Positions 35,423 through 43,586 of a stretch of DNA of 64,000 bases are shown one piece after another. Both the position numbers and the translations under genes were made by a program. The stretch lies in contig CALWVT010000004.1 of the NCBI GenBank assembly GCA_944385055.1, positions 1 through 64,000 on the forward strand, given 5' to 3'. The notes below the pieces were generated by a model. That model searched no databases and had not been told where the DNA came from. It saw only the letters and a list, made by a program, of their open reading frames with translations. This DNA comes from an uncultured Clostridia bacterium (GTDB lineage Bacteria; Bacillota; Clostridia; Oscillospirales; Acutalibacteraceae). Numbering within the stretch: position 1 is the first letter of the stretch; each line of letters opens with the position of its first letter.

Positions 35423-36487
35423 TTACTGTTTGTCGAGATTTTTCTGCAGGCGTTTCGCGTACTGGCTGTAAAACAGCATCACAAGCGGCACGGACCGCGT
35501 GTGCAGCACGGCGCGGATCATCCGGTCGGCGCGCGTGCCGTTTTTAAAGTAATTGCTCGCCGCGGCGCGGCCGAGCTGCGGGCTGCGCAAAATGGCGCGC
35601 ACCTCCTCGCGTTTCCCCTGCAGGTCCTTCGGGTTGCCGGGATGGAACACGTTGACAAGCGAGCTGTGCGCCGCCTGGCGCAGATACCACGCGAGATGCC
35701 GCTGCTCGAGCGGCGCGTAGATGTGCTCTTCGCGCAAAAACGACTCGATCAGATGGTAGCAGCTGTCGAGCTTCTCCATGCGCCCGGCGCGGTAGCGCGT
35801 GCTCAGGGAATTCGGGTTATAGCGGTAATGGATTAAGGCCGTCTTTAAAAAGAGCGTGCGGTTTGCGCACACATGCGCGCGGATGCTCACGGGCAGGTCC
35901 TCGAGCATGACCTTCTCCTCGTCGGGATAGGAAAGGCCCGCCTCGAAAAACCATTCGCGCCGGTACAGCCGCCGCCACGCGCTGCCGAGCATGTCCACAT
36001 GCCGCCAGGGGGAATCGACCGGGTCCGGGCCGACCAATTCTTCTAATACCTTCTCGTTTACCTTCGGGTCCGAGGTAGGGCATTCGATGGGAAGTTCGCA
36101 GCGGCGGTGCACGCCTTCCGCCTCGTTTTCGCGGATAAAATTAAAGACCGTCAAATCCGCCCCGTCCTGCTGCGCCGCCTCGACCACTTCGCCTAAAGCG
36201 TCCGGCTCCATCCAGTCGTCGGCGTCGACGAACAAAAGGTAGTCGCCCCGCGCGCGCTGGGCGCCGAAGTTGCGCGTCAGCCCCAAACCGCTGTGCGGCT
36301 TATCGTACACCGTGACCCGCGGGTCGCGGCGCTCGTAGTCGTGGGCGATCTCCAGAGACTTGTCCGGGGAAGCGTCGTTTACGAGCAAAAGCTCAAAATC
36401 CGAAAAAGGCTGGTTTAAAATACTCTCTACGCACTGGCGCAGATACGCCTGTGCCCCGTATACGGGCACGACAATGGAAAGCTGCAA
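35423..36487 (-). CDS. Glycosyltransferase family 2
   Basis: A 354-residue inverting GT-A glycosyltransferase: LSIVVPVYGAQAYLRQCVESILNQPFSDFELLLVNDASPDKSLEI at the N-terminus, GLGLTRNFGAQRARGDYLLFVDADDWMEPDAL with the metal-binding DAD, then a helical C-terminal region. It is the first gene of GT2-GT4-murE and diverges from another glycosyltransferase gene with promoters in a 262-bp shared region. The substrate is unknown; capsular or wall glycan synthesis is the likely process. Confidence 0.9.
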   Translation of the reverse strand: MQLSIVVPVYGAQAYLRQCVESILNQPFSDFELLLVNDASPDKSLEIAHDYERRDPRVTVYDKPHSGLGLTRNFGAQRARGDYLLFVDADDWMEPDALGEVVEAAQQDGADLTVFNFIRENEAEGVHRRCELPIECPTSDPKVNEKVLEELVGPDPVDSPWRHVDMLGSAWRRLYRREWFFEAGLSYPDEEKVMLEDLPVSIRAHVCANRTLFLKTALIHYRYNPNSLSTRYRAGRMEKLDSCYHLIESFLREEHIYAPLEQRHLAWYLRQAAHSSLVNVFHPGNPKDLQGKREEVRAILRSPQLGRAAASNYFKNGTRADRMIRAVLHTRSVPLVMLFYSQYAKRLQKNLDKQ

Positions 36488-36561
36488 GCGCTCATCTCCT
36501 TTAAAGGGGCGGCCCCCGCCGCCGGCTTTTTTGCGGCGAACCCCGCCGCGAAACCGGCTTT

Positions 36562-36590
36562 ATTATAGCATTTTAGGGCCGGCAATACAA
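36562..36590 (-). promoter_or_regulatory. Promoter of the GT2-GT4-murE unit
   Basis: Minus strand: TTGTAT (36585-36590), 17-bp spacer, TATAAT (36562-36567). Confidence 0.6.
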
Positions 36591-36638
36591 GGCGGGCCGC
36601 AAAATCGCACAAAAATTCTGCCCTTTTCCCCACACGCC

Positions 36639-36667
36639 TTGCATTTAGGCGGCGGCTGTGCTATGCT
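36639..36667 (+). promoter_or_regulatory. Promoter of the divergent glycosyltransferase
   Basis: TTGCAT (36639-36644), 17-bp spacer, TATGCT (36662-36667). Confidence 0.6.
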
Positions 36668-36749
36668 TATTTTGTCCAAACGGACCGGAAACTCTTGGGT
36701 TTCCCCGCCGCAAAGCAGACGGGACCCCATGTTTTTCAGGAGGCAAGGC

Positions 36750-38003
36750 ATGAAAAATTGTCTGGTCATGCTGACCAAAACATACCCCTTCGGCCAGGGG
36801 GAAGAATTTATCGAGGACGAGGTCCCGATTCTCGCAAAGGCCTTTGACTGCGTGATCGTGATCGCCACGAGCGTCGCGCAAGGGGCCGGGAAGACCCGCG
36901 CCGTGCCCGAAAACGTCCACGTCCACTGTATCCGTGCCGCCGAGGTGCGCCACGGCCTCGCGGCAAGCGCGTTTAAGCTGTTCCCGTCGCGCACGTTCCA
37001 CGGGTTCGTCTCGCCGCAGGAAAAGGAGGCCATCAAGGGCTCGCCGAAGTCGCGCGCCTTCCTGTCGTACTTCGTCGCCAAAAGCGAGCGCGTGTTCGAG
37101 TTGTGCCGGCAAATCCTATTGCCGTACCATTTGGAAGCGTTCGACGGCGTCACGTTTTACGCCTATTGGTTTTACGACGTCGCCGTGGCGGCCACGCAGC
37201 TGAAAAAATACTGCACGTCGAAATCCTGCCGCGCCGTCTGCCGCGCGCACCGGTACGATTTATACCCGCAGTGCAGCTCGGTGGGATATCTGCCGCTGCG
37301 GCCGTACCTATTGAAAAATCTCGACGCGGTATACCCGTGCAGCCAGGACGGCGCCGCGTGCATCGACAGCACCTGGCCCGGCTTTTCCCAGAAAATCCAC
37401 ACCGCGTACTTAGGCACGCACGATTTCGGCCTGGGCCCCGTTCCGACCGGGGGCACCTACCAGATCGTCAGCTGCTGCCACCTCTCGCCCGTCAAGCGCG
37501 TCAAGCTCCTCGCGCAGGCGCTGTCGCTTCTCAAGGACAGCGGCATCCCCTGTAAATGGACCCACATCGGCGGCGGGGACGAGCTCGCGGACCTGAAGGC
37601 CTATACCGCCGAACACCTTTCGTTCATGCAGGTCGAATTCACAGGGCCGCTGCCGAACCAGAAGCTCATGGCGTTTTATCGGGAAACACCCATAAACCTC
37701 TTTGTCAACACGAGCAGCAGCGAGGGCCTGCCCGTCTCGATCATGGAGGCGGCGTCGTTTGGCATCCCGGCCATGGCCACGGATGTCGGCGGCACGAAGG
37801 AGCTCGTGCGCGAGGGGGAGACCGGCTGGCTTCTGCCCGCCGACTGCTCGCCGGAAATGCTCGCGACGCATCTGAAAGCGGCCATCGCGTGCCCGGCCGT
37901 CGAAGCCCAGCTGCTGCGCAAGAACTGCCGCACGCTGTGGGAGGAAACGTTCTGCGCCGACAAAAACTTCACGGCCTTCGCGCAGGCGATCCAGCCGCTG
38001 TGA
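36750..38003 (+). CDS. Glycosyltransferase family 4
   Basis: A 417-residue GT-B enzyme. The frame is open from 36360, but ATG 36750 with AGGAGG 6 nt upstream gives a natural N-terminus (CLVMLTKTYPFGQGEEFIEDEVPILAKAF), typical of exopolysaccharide glycosyltransferases. The C-terminal donor domain shows SCCHLSPVKRVKLLAQAL, HIGGGDELADLKAY, FTGPLPNQKLMAFY, and the sugar-nucleotide motif NTSSSEGLPVSIMEAASFGIPAMATDVGGTKELV. Monocistronic, with its own promoter and terminator. Substrate unknown. Confidence 0.9.
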   Translation: MKNCLVMLTKTYPFGQGEEFIEDEVPILAKAFDCVIVIATSVAQGAGKTRAVPENVHVHCIRAAEVRHGLAASAFKLFPSRTFHGFVSPQEKEAIKGSPKSRAFLSYFVAKSERVFELCRQILLPYHLEAFDGVTFYAYWFYDVAVAATQLKKYCTSKSCRAVCRAHRYDLYPQCSSVGYLPLRPYLLKNLDAVYPCSQDGAACIDSTWPGFSQKIHTAYLGTHDFGLGPVPTGGTYQIVSCCHLSPVKRVKLLAQALSLLKDSGIPCKWTHIGGGDELADLKAYTAEHLSFMQVEFTGPLPNQKLMAFYRETPINLFVNTSSSEGLPVSIMEAASFGIPAMATDVGGTKELVREGETGWLLPADCSPEMLATHLKAAIACPAVEAQLLRKNCRTLWEETFCADKNFTAFAQAIQPL

Positions 38004-38032
38004 CAGCCGTTTCCAAACCGAATAGCGAATCC

Positions 38033-38076
38033 CCGGCCTTTCTTTTATCCTTTTTAAAAAGAAAGGCCGGTTTTTT
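38033..38076 (+). terminator. Terminator of the GT4 gene
   Basis: CCGGCCTTTC (38033-38042) pairs with GAAAGGCCGG (38061-38070), followed by TTTTTTG. Confidence 0.88.
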
Positions 38077-38126
38077 GTGCGCCGCGATGCATAAAAGCGC
38101 GCTTTTTCCGCATGCTAGGGGCGGTG

Positions 38127-38810
38127 ATGGACATGACAATTTCCTTTATCCGCACGCTGCTCCTATACATAGGAATTCTGGCAGCGGTCCGTTTCATGGG
38201 GAAACGGCAGATCAGCGAAATGCAGACAAGTGAACTCGTGGTCACGCTTTTGATTTCCGATATTGCGGCGATCCCGATGCAGGACAGCGGCCAGCCGTTA
38301 ATCAGCGGCGTGCTGCCGATCCTCGTGCTCGTCGTGTGTGAGCTTGTGACGAGCGCCTTGATGGTCCGCCACAGCCGCTTCCGGCGCGTGGTGTGCGGGA
38401 AGCCGGCCATCCTCATCCGCGACGGTGTCCTGCAGCAAAAAGAATTAAAGCGGCTGCGCCTTTCGGTGGAAGACCTGTTCGAGCAGCTGCGCGAACAGGG
38501 CGTGTTTTCGTTTGCGGACGTCTCTTACGCGATCCTCGAGACGGACGGGCGCATGAGCATCCTCAAAAAGCCGGAACAGGAGCCCGCAACGCCAAAGCTT
38601 TTGGGGCTCCGGGCGCCGGAAAGCGGCCTGGAGGTGGTCGTCATCAGCGACGGGGAAGTAAGCGATGCGGCGCTGAAGCTGTGCGGCAAGGACCGCAAGT
38701 GGCTTACAAACTTTTTGCAGCAGAAAAAGGCCCGCCAGCAGGACGTCTTCCTGCTGGCGGTCAGCACGGATGGACAGACGCTGCTTTTGCCGAAGGAGGG
38801 AACGCCATGA
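38127..38810 (+). CDS. DUF421 (YetF-family) membrane protein
   Basis: A protein of about 227 residues with two or three N-terminal transmembrane segments (TISFIRTLLLYIGILAAVRFMGKRQISEMQTSELVVTLLISDIAAIPM, LPILVLVVCELVTSALMV) and a C-terminal cytosolic DUF421 domain (GKPAILIRDGVLQQKELKRLRLSVEDLFEQLREQGVFSFADVSYAILETDGRMSILKK). The RBS AGGGG 5 nt before ATG 38127 is preferred; ATGs at 38112 and 38133 are alternatives. The family is common in spore formers but has no agreed function. It overlaps the next gene by 4 nt. Confidence 0.88.
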   Translation: MDMTISFIRTLLLYIGILAAVRFMGKRQISEMQTSELVVTLLISDIAAIPMQDSGQPLISGVLPILVLVVCELVTSALMVRHSRFRRVVCGKPAILIRDGVLQQKELKRLRLSVEDLFEQLREQGVFSFADVSYAILETDGRMSILKKPEQEPATPKLLGLRAPESGLEVVVISDGEVSDAALKLCGKDRKWLTNFLQQKKARQQDVFLLAVSTDGQTLLLPKEGTP

Positions 38811-39187
38811 AACGGGTTTGGGCGGCCCTTGTGCTGTTCGCCGCAGCCATCGCGCTGTGTGCGGCCGGCTGGGGCCAGACGGTACGGCACACAAACCGCG
38901 TCTGTGCCGTGCTCTCGCAGGCGCAGGCCTGTGCCGCAAGGGAAGACGCCGCCGGCGCGCGGGCGCAAAGCGAGCAGGCCCTTGCGGCCTGGCAGCGGGC
39001 ACACGACGTGCTGTGCACCTTTCTGCCGCACGCGCGGCTCGAGTCGGTCTCGCAGACGCTCGCCGCCCTGCCGGCGCTCGCTCAATCCGGAGGGCTCGGC
39101 CAGTTTTCGGGCGAATGCGCCCGCGGCATTTCCCAGCTGCAGGCGCTGCAGCAGGAGGAAGCGCCGCATCTGCAGAATATCTTATAA
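38807..39187 (+). CDS. DUF4363-family membrane-anchored protein
   Basis: A 126-residue protein with one N-terminal transmembrane helix (VWAALVLFAAAIALCAAGW) and an extracytoplasmic helical domain rich in Ala/Gln/Arg (QAQACAAREDAAGARAQSEQALAAWQRAHDVLCTFLPHARLESVSQTLAAL). DUF4363 proteins are regularly encoded next to DUF421 proteins, and here the ATGA overlap shows translational coupling, so the two probably form one membrane complex. Function is unknown. Confidence 0.75.
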   Translation: MKRVWAALVLFAAAIALCAAGWGQTVRHTNRVCAVLSQAQACAAREDAAGARAQSEQALAAWQRAHDVLCTFLPHARLESVSQTLAALPALAQSGGLGQFSGECARGISQLQALQQEEAPHLQNIL

Positions 39188-39204
39188 AATTTCCCAAAAT
39201 GAAA

Positions 39205-39237
39205 CCCGGCACCGTCAAAACCGTGCCGGGCTTTTTT
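39205..39237. terminator. Bidirectional terminator between DUF4363 and nrdR
   Basis: CCCGGCAC (39205-39212) pairs with GTGCCGGG (39223-39230), followed by TTTTTT on the plus strand and a weaker T-rich stretch on the minus strand. Confidence 0.82.
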
Positions 39238-39728
39238 CAGCTTTCTTTTTTCTGTTTCTTTTCTTCCTCTTTGCGTTTATTTTGGATCATCGCGTTCAAT
39301 TCCTGCTGGAACGTCTGTACATCCTGGAACTGCCGGTAAACGGACGCAAAGCGCACATAGGCGACCTCGTCGAGGTCCTTGAGCGCCTCCATCGCGTACT
39401 CGCCGATTAACGAAGAGCTGATCTCCCGGTCGAGCGTGTTTTGAAGCTTGGCCTCGATTCCGTCCACCACCTGTTCGAGTTTTGCCATCGAAACCGGACG
39501 CTTCTCGCACGCGCGCAAAAGGCCGCGCATCAGCTTATTGCGGTCGAACGCCTCGCGTGAGCGGTCTTTTTTGATGACGAGCAGCGGCACCGTCTCGATC
39601 ACCTCATACGTCGTAAAGCGCCGCCCGCATTTCAAACATTCCCGGCGTCTTCGGATGCGTTCCCCCTCGTCGGTCGGACGCGAATCGATGACTTTGCTCT
39701 CTTCATGTCCACAATATGGGCATTTCAC
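39237..39728 (-). CDS. nrdR: Transcriptional repressor NrdR
   Basis: Represses ribonucleotide reductase operons when bound by dATP/ATP. The 163-residue protein has the N-terminal zinc ribbon ([41 protein letters not shown]) and an ATP-cone domain ([29 protein letters not shown]...). An ATG at 39734 is crowded by the Shine-Dalgarno AAAGGGG; the GTG at 39728 has an 8-nt spacer and yields the canonical N-terminus MKCPYCG, so GTG is the real start. It is the last gene of mutY-GNAT-nrdR. The lysine/glutamate-rich tail is longer than usual. Confidence 0.95.
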   Translation of the reverse strand: MKCPYCGHEESKVIDSRPTDEGERIRRRRECLKCGRRFTTYEVIETVPLLVIKKDRSREAFDRNKLMRGLLRACEKRPVSMAKLEQVVDGIEAKLQNTLDREISSSLIGEYAMEALKDLDEVAYVRFASVYRQFQDVQTFQQELNAMIQNKRKEEEKKQKKES

Positions 39729-39786
39729 AACCATATCCCCTTTCCCTATCAAAATAAAACCCACCAAAAAGCCGGCGCCCGCCTTC

Positions 39787-40263
39787 TCACAGCGGCTTTT
39801 CCATCGCATAGCGGGCCAGCACTTCGCCCCGCAGCGCGACACACTGGCGCTCCCTTGCCAAATAGCCGCGCTTTTCAAAAAACGGCTTCGCGGTCAACGA
39901 GGCGTACACGGTCATCCGTTCTGCGCCCCGGGCCTTTGCAAACGATTCGAGCCCGTCGCACAATTTCGACGCGACGCCGCGGCCCTGGAACGCCCGATGC
40001 ACGAACAGGTGGTCGAGGTACCCGTCCGCACGCACATTGCCGTAGCCGAGCAGTTCTTCCCCCCGCCACGCCGTGAGCGTGTAAAGCGAGGTAAAGAAAG
40101 CCGGGTTCTGCCGCAGCGCGTCCGCGCCCCGGGCCCAGGCCTCCACCTGCGCCGGCGTATAATCGCGCAGATTGACCGAACGCACCGTGTCCGCGAACAG
40201 CGCGGCAACGCGCTCGAGGTCCCCGCTTTGAAACGGGCGGATGGAAAAGAAACCGGCGCACAT
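39787..40263 (-). CDS. GNAT-family N-acetyltransferase (YafP-like)
   Basis: A 158-residue single-domain acetyltransferase. [37 protein letters not shown] is the N-terminal signature of the YafP/Acetyltransf_13-like group; [32 protein letters not shown] holds the acetyl-CoA loop (Q-G-R-G-V-A) and FFEKRGYL ends the fold. Substrate unknown. Lies between mutY and nrdR on the same strand, 22 bp after mutY. Confidence 0.85.
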   Translation of the reverse strand: MCAGFFSIRPFQSGDLERVAALFADTVRSVNLRDYTPAQVEAWARGADALRQNPAFFTSLYTLTAWRGEELLGYGNVRADGYLDHLFVHRAFQGRGVASKLCDGLESFAKARGAERMTVYASLTAKPFFEKRGYLARERQCVALRGEVLARYAMEKPL

Positions 40264-40285
40264 GGCGGGCCCTCCTTTTGAAGAA

Positions 40286-41356
40286 TCAGAAATCCTCCGC
40301 TGAAAATGCGTTGTCCCCCGCGCGCCACGCCTCCAAAAACGGGCGGAACGCGCTCGGCAGCGGGTACGTTTCCCGCAGCTCGTCCGCCGTCACCCACACA
40401 AACGGCGCGGTATTTTCGGGCGCGAGCTTACAGCGCCACCCGGTCATGTGCCACTCCACGTGCGTAAACACATGCTTTGCCGGCGGCAGGGGCCACAGCT
40501 GCACGGGCTCCAACCCCCACGCGCGCACAGCTCGGACGGCTTCCTCCCGGGAAAGCGTGCCCGCTTCGGCGGGCAGCTCCCAAAGCCCCGCCAAAAGCCC
40601 CGTTTTCGGGCGGCGGCGCAGCGCCAGGCGGCCCGCCTGCTCGAGCAGAAACACCGTGCGCGCCTCCACTTTGCGCGCGGGCTTCGGCTTTTTGACGGGC
40701 AGGCTTTCGGCGATGCCCTGCCGCTTCCCCTCGCACAGGCCGGAAAGCGGGCAGGCTTCGCAGCGCGGCGGCGCATTCGGCACACAGACGAGCGCGCCGA
40801 GTTCCATGAGCGCCTGGTTAAACGTCCCGCACGCCCCCGCGGGCATCACCGCGCGCAGGGCCTCGGCCGCCTGTTTGCGCGTGTGCGGCTCGGCAATGTC
40901 GGCGCGGTCCGCCGTCACGCGCGCCCACACGCGCAGCACGTTGCCGTCCACGGCGGGCACGGGCAGCCCAAAGGCGATGGAAGCGATCGCCCCGGCCGTG
41001 TACGGCCCAATGCCGGGCAGGCGCTTGAGGGCTTCATAGGAAGCGGGCAGTTCCCCGCCGTATTCCTCGACGACAACCTTCGCGGCCTTCTGCAAATTGC
41101 GCGCGCGGCTGTAATACCCCAAGCCTTCCCAGCATTTTAAAAGCTGCTGCTCCGGCGCCTCGCTTAACGCCAAAGGATCCGGGAACTGCCGCAGAAAGCG
41201 CGTGAAATATCCCTTCACCGCCTCCACACGGGTCTGCTGCAGCATGATTTCCGAAACCCACACCCGATACGGCGTCACGTGGCGGCGCCAGGGCAGATCG
41301 CGCGCATGCTGCGCATACCACGAAAGCAGCGGCTGTACAATTGCCTGCAGCGCCAT
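40286..41356 (-). CDS. mutY: A/G-specific adenine glycosylase MutY
   Basis: Removes adenine mispaired with 8-oxoguanine. The 356-residue protein has the catalytic Glu region LPWRRHVTPYRVWVSEIMLQQTRVEAVKGYF, the helix-hairpin-helix LKRLPGIGPYTAGAIASIAFG with catalytic Asp downstream (VPAVDGNVLRVWARV), the [4Fe-4S] cysteines in CVPNAPPRCEACPLSGLC, and a C-terminal NUDIX-like domain that recognises 8-oxoG. The first cysteine spacing is C-x7-C, one residue longer than the usual C-x6-C-x2-C-x5-C. It heads the mutY-GNAT-nrdR unit. Confidence 0.95.
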   Translation of the reverse strand: MALQAIVQPLLSWYAQHARDLPWRRHVTPYRVWVSEIMLQQTRVEAVKGYFTRFLRQFPDPLALSEAPEQQLLKCWEGLGYYSRARNLQKAAKVVVEEYGGELPASYEALKRLPGIGPYTAGAIASIAFGLPVPAVDGNVLRVWARVTADRADIAEPHTRKQAAEALRAVMPAGACGTFNQALMELGALVCVPNAPPRCEACPLSGLCEGKRQGIAESLPVKKPKPARKVEARTVFLLEQAGRLALRRRPKTGLLAGLWELPAEAGTLSREEAVRAVRAWGLEPVQLWPLPPAKHVFTHVEWHMTGWRCKLAPENTAPFVWVTADELRETYPLPSAFRPFLEAWRAGDNAFSAEDF

Positions 41357-41387
41357 GGACCGGCCTCCTTCCCCGCAAACTCTTTAG

Positions 41388-41426
41388 AAGAACCGCCCCG
41401 AAAGGCGCAAAACGGCCCCGGGGCGG
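41388..41426 (-). terminator. Terminator of the hydrogenase gene
   Basis: CCGCCCCG (41393-41400) pairs with CGGGGCGG (41419-41426); on the minus strand TTCTTCT follows. Confidence 0.65.
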
Positions 41427-41454
41427 CAAGATTCTGGTACTATTCTGACAGCTG

Positions 41455-42981
41455 TTAATCGAGCTTGTCGGCCATCTCGCTGAGCGGGCTGTCCACGGCG
41501 TTCTTGCGTTCGGCCTTGTTTTTGAACATGTTGACCTGGACGTTCGACTTGTTGATCGCCTGCAGCGTACCGGCGCCGGCGACGCAGCCGCCCGGGCAGG
41601 CCATGCCTTCGAGCAAAAAGCCATTGTACTTGCCGGCCTTGGCGAGGTTCATCATCTGGCGGCAGTCGCGCAGGCCCTGCGCCGCACGGGTCGGCACCTC
41701 GCGGTCCGGTGCGATGCGCCCGATGGCCTCCACAACGGCAGCCGCAACACCGCCGCTGACCGGGAAGCCGCGGCCGGCCGCGGTCGCCTGGGAGAACACC
41801 TCGTCCGAAGCATCCTCCGTCTCTGCGGTCAGGTCGATGTTCTTCGCCTCAAAGATGCCCATGACTTCCTCAAACGTCAAAACGAAATCGACATCGCTGC
41901 GGATCGTCCGGCGGCTGGCCTCGAGCTTCTTCGCCGCGCACGGGCCGACGAACACGACCTTGCAATTGGGATGCTGCTTTTTAATGTAGCGGGCCGTCAA
42001 AACCATCGGCGTCAAGGCCATCGAGATGCAGTTCGCGTACTCGGGGAATTCCTTCTTCGCCATGACGGACCACGCCGGGCAGCACGACGTCGCGAGGAAC
42101 GGCAGCTTCTCCGGGACATTGTCCAAAAAGTCGTGCGCCTCTTCAATCGTGCACAAGTCCGCGCCCACGGCGACCTCCATCATGTCCGTAAAGCCGAGGT
42201 CCTTAAACGCCGCGCGCAGCTTTTCGGGCGTGACCTTCGGGCCGAACTGGCCGACAAACGCCGGCGCCACGGCCGCGTACACCTCGCCGCCCTGCTTGAG
42301 CGCGTGGACGACCTGGAAAATCTGGCCCTTGTCCGCAATCGCGCCGAACGGGCAGCTGACCAGGCACTGGCCGCAGGAGACGCAGCGGTCGTAATCGATG
42401 GTCGCGCAGCCGTTTTCGTCCGAGGAAATCGCGTTCATGCCGCACGCGGACGCGCACGGGCGCTCAAATTTGATGATCGCGTGGTACGGGCACACCGTCG
42501 CGCAGCGGCCGCACTTGATGCACAAATCCTGGTCGATCTCGCTTTTTGTGCTCGTCGACGATTCCGCGTGGATCGCCTTTTTCGGGCAGACCTCGCGGCA
42601 CGGATGCTCCAAGCACCCCTGGCACATGTCCGTTACGCGCACGCTCTTTTCCGGGCACGCGTTGCACGCGAACTTAATGACGTTGACCAGCGGCGGATCG
42701 TAATACTTTTCCGCGATTGCGCTTTCCTTGATGCCCTGGGCAATCGGCGCGTGCTGCTCGAGCGGGCGAAGCGGCAGGCCGATGGCCAGGCGGATGCGTT
42801 CGCCGACGATTGCGCGCTCGAGGAAGATGCTGTTGCGGTAGCTCGAACGCGTGCCGGGGATAATCTTGTAGGGCAGCTCCTCCACACGGTCGTAATCGCC
42901 GTCATAAGCCAGACGGGCCACTTCCGTAAACACCTTGCGTCGAATGTCGGTAATCGGTGAAAAAATGCCTCTTGATGCCAT
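41455..42981 (-). CDS. Monomeric [FeFe] hydrogenase with ferredoxin-type clusters
   Basis: A 508-residue soluble hydrogenase, probably ferredoxin-linked. The N-terminal half has several [4Fe-4S] motifs (CNACPEKSVRVTDMCQGCLEHPCREVCP, CIKCGRCATVCP, CASACG, CVSCGQCLVSCP). The H-cluster domain has L1 TSCCPAW, L2 VGPCAAKKLE and L3 EGMACPGGCVAGAG, which place all four H-cluster cysteines. The arrangement fits the less-studied group B enzymes of anaerobic Firmicutes rather than the NADH-bifurcating multi-subunit type; no hydrogenase maturase or partner genes are nearby. Likely role is fermentative proton reduction or redox sensing; assignment to group B is an inference from motifs. Confidence 0.9.
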   Translation of the reverse strand: MASRGIFSPITDIRRKVFTEVARLAYDGDYDRVEELPYKIIPGTRSSYRNSIFLERAIVGERIRLAIGLPLRPLEQHAPIAQGIKESAIAEKYYDPPLVNVIKFACNACPEKSVRVTDMCQGCLEHPCREVCPKKAIHAESSTSTKSEIDQDLCIKCGRCATVCPYHAIIKFERPCASACGMNAISSDENGCATIDYDRCVSCGQCLVSCPFGAIADKGQIFQVVHALKQGGEVYAAVAPAFVGQFGPKVTPEKLRAAFKDLGFTDMMEVAVGADLCTIEEAHDFLDNVPEKLPFLATSCCPAWSVMAKKEFPEYANCISMALTPMVLTARYIKKQHPNCKVVFVGPCAAKKLEASRRTIRSDVDFVLTFEEVMGIFEAKNIDLTAETEDASDEVFSQATAAGRGFPVSGGVAAAVVEAIGRIAPDREVPTRAAQGLRDCRQMMNLAKAGKYNGFLLEGMACPGGCVAGAGTLQAINKSNVQVNMFKNKAERKNAVDSPLSEMADKLD

Positions 42982-43109
42982 CTTTTTACTCCTTTTGTCG
43001 TTTTGCGCCGGGCAACCGGCGTTTCGGATATTTTAGACTGCAATTGCTTGCAAACATTCTGCTTGGGATCTGAATAAGCAAAAGCGGCGGCTGATATGGG
43101 CGCTTGGCC

Positions 43110-43382
43110 TCAGCCCACCAATGCGGCAAAAAAAGTTTCGTAAGCGTCTGCCCACTCCGCGATCGGTTCCTCCGCGCGGCCGTTGCAGCTGCAGAAAACG
43201 TCGTCGATAAATTGCTCCCCTGCCTCGAAGACCTCGCCGACGGTCAGCGGATACCCGTTCTCCGTCGCGCATTTGCAGAAAGCGTCCATCGGGTCCTCCG
43301 CTTCACGGGTCTTTAACAGGGCATCCCGCAAGGCGGGATTGTGGCGTGCCTCGTCCAACAGGCGGGACATGGTTTCGTTCAT
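43110..43382 (-). CDS. Nif11-like small protein
   Basis: A 90-residue protein resembling the Nif11 domain: RLLDEARHNPALRDALLKTREAEDPMDAFCKCATENGYPLTVGEVFEAGEQF matches the pattern of a leader helix, D/N-P-x-L-R, and a Gly-Tyr-x-x-T-x-x-E end. It has two CxC-like pairs (CKC, CSC). In other bacteria Nif11 domains occur in nitrogen-fixation clusters and as leader peptides of modified peptides, but here no maturation enzyme is adjacent; it lies 128 bp before the hydrogenase on the same strand. ATG 43382 has GGAGGG 7 nt upstream; the longer frame is not supported. Family match is moderate. Confidence 0.6.
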   Translation of the reverse strand: MNETMSRLLDEARHNPALRDALLKTREAEDPMDAFCKCATENGYPLTVGEVFEAGEQFIDDVFCSCNGRAEEPIAEWADAYETFFAALVG

Positions 43383-43418
43383 CAGCGCTCCCTCCTTCCC
43401 TTTCTTGCAAAAAAGGGG

Positions 43419-43472
43419 TAAAAAAGGGGCGTCCGCAAAAAGTGCCCAGGGCTCTTTTCCGAAGGACGCCCC
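43419..43472 (-). terminator. Terminator-like hairpin in the leader of the Nif11-like gene
   Basis: GGGGCGTCC (43426-43434) pairs with GGACGCCCC (43464-43472); on the minus strand TTTTTTACCCC follows. It lies downstream of the promoter at 43495-43523 and upstream of the Nif11-like start, so transcripts from that promoter must pass it. Confidence 0.7.
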
Positions 43473-43494
43473 CGTCTTTTTGGTTCTCACTCTT

Positions 43495-43523
43495 ACTATA
43501 CCGGAAAACCCTACGTTTGGCAA
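43495..43523 (-). promoter_or_regulatory. Promoter of the Nif11-like gene
   Basis: Minus strand: TTGCCA (43518-43523), 17-bp spacer, TATAGT (43495-43500). Confidence 0.6.
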
Positions 43524-43548
43524 GTCAAAATTCACAATGGAAGCTTAG

Positions 43549-43586
43549 TGAAAATCACAATTTGGTGCACCTTAAAACGTTGTGAT
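43549..43586 (-). terminator. Possible terminator overlapping the lepB stop
   Basis: ATCACAA (43554-43560) pairs with TTGTGAT (43580-43586) across the lepB stop codon and is followed on the minus strand by TTTTC. Confidence 0.45.

Noticed and set aside
36360-36749. N-terminal extension of the glycosyltransferase frame
   Set aside because: It covers the divergent promoter region and part of the GT2 gene; the ATG at 36750 has a proper ribosome site and a family-like N-terminus.
34189-38003. A complete capsule locus
   Set aside because: Only three glycosyltransferases and a distant flippase are present; polymerase, chain-length and sugar-nucleotide genes are missing, so only individual genes are claimed.
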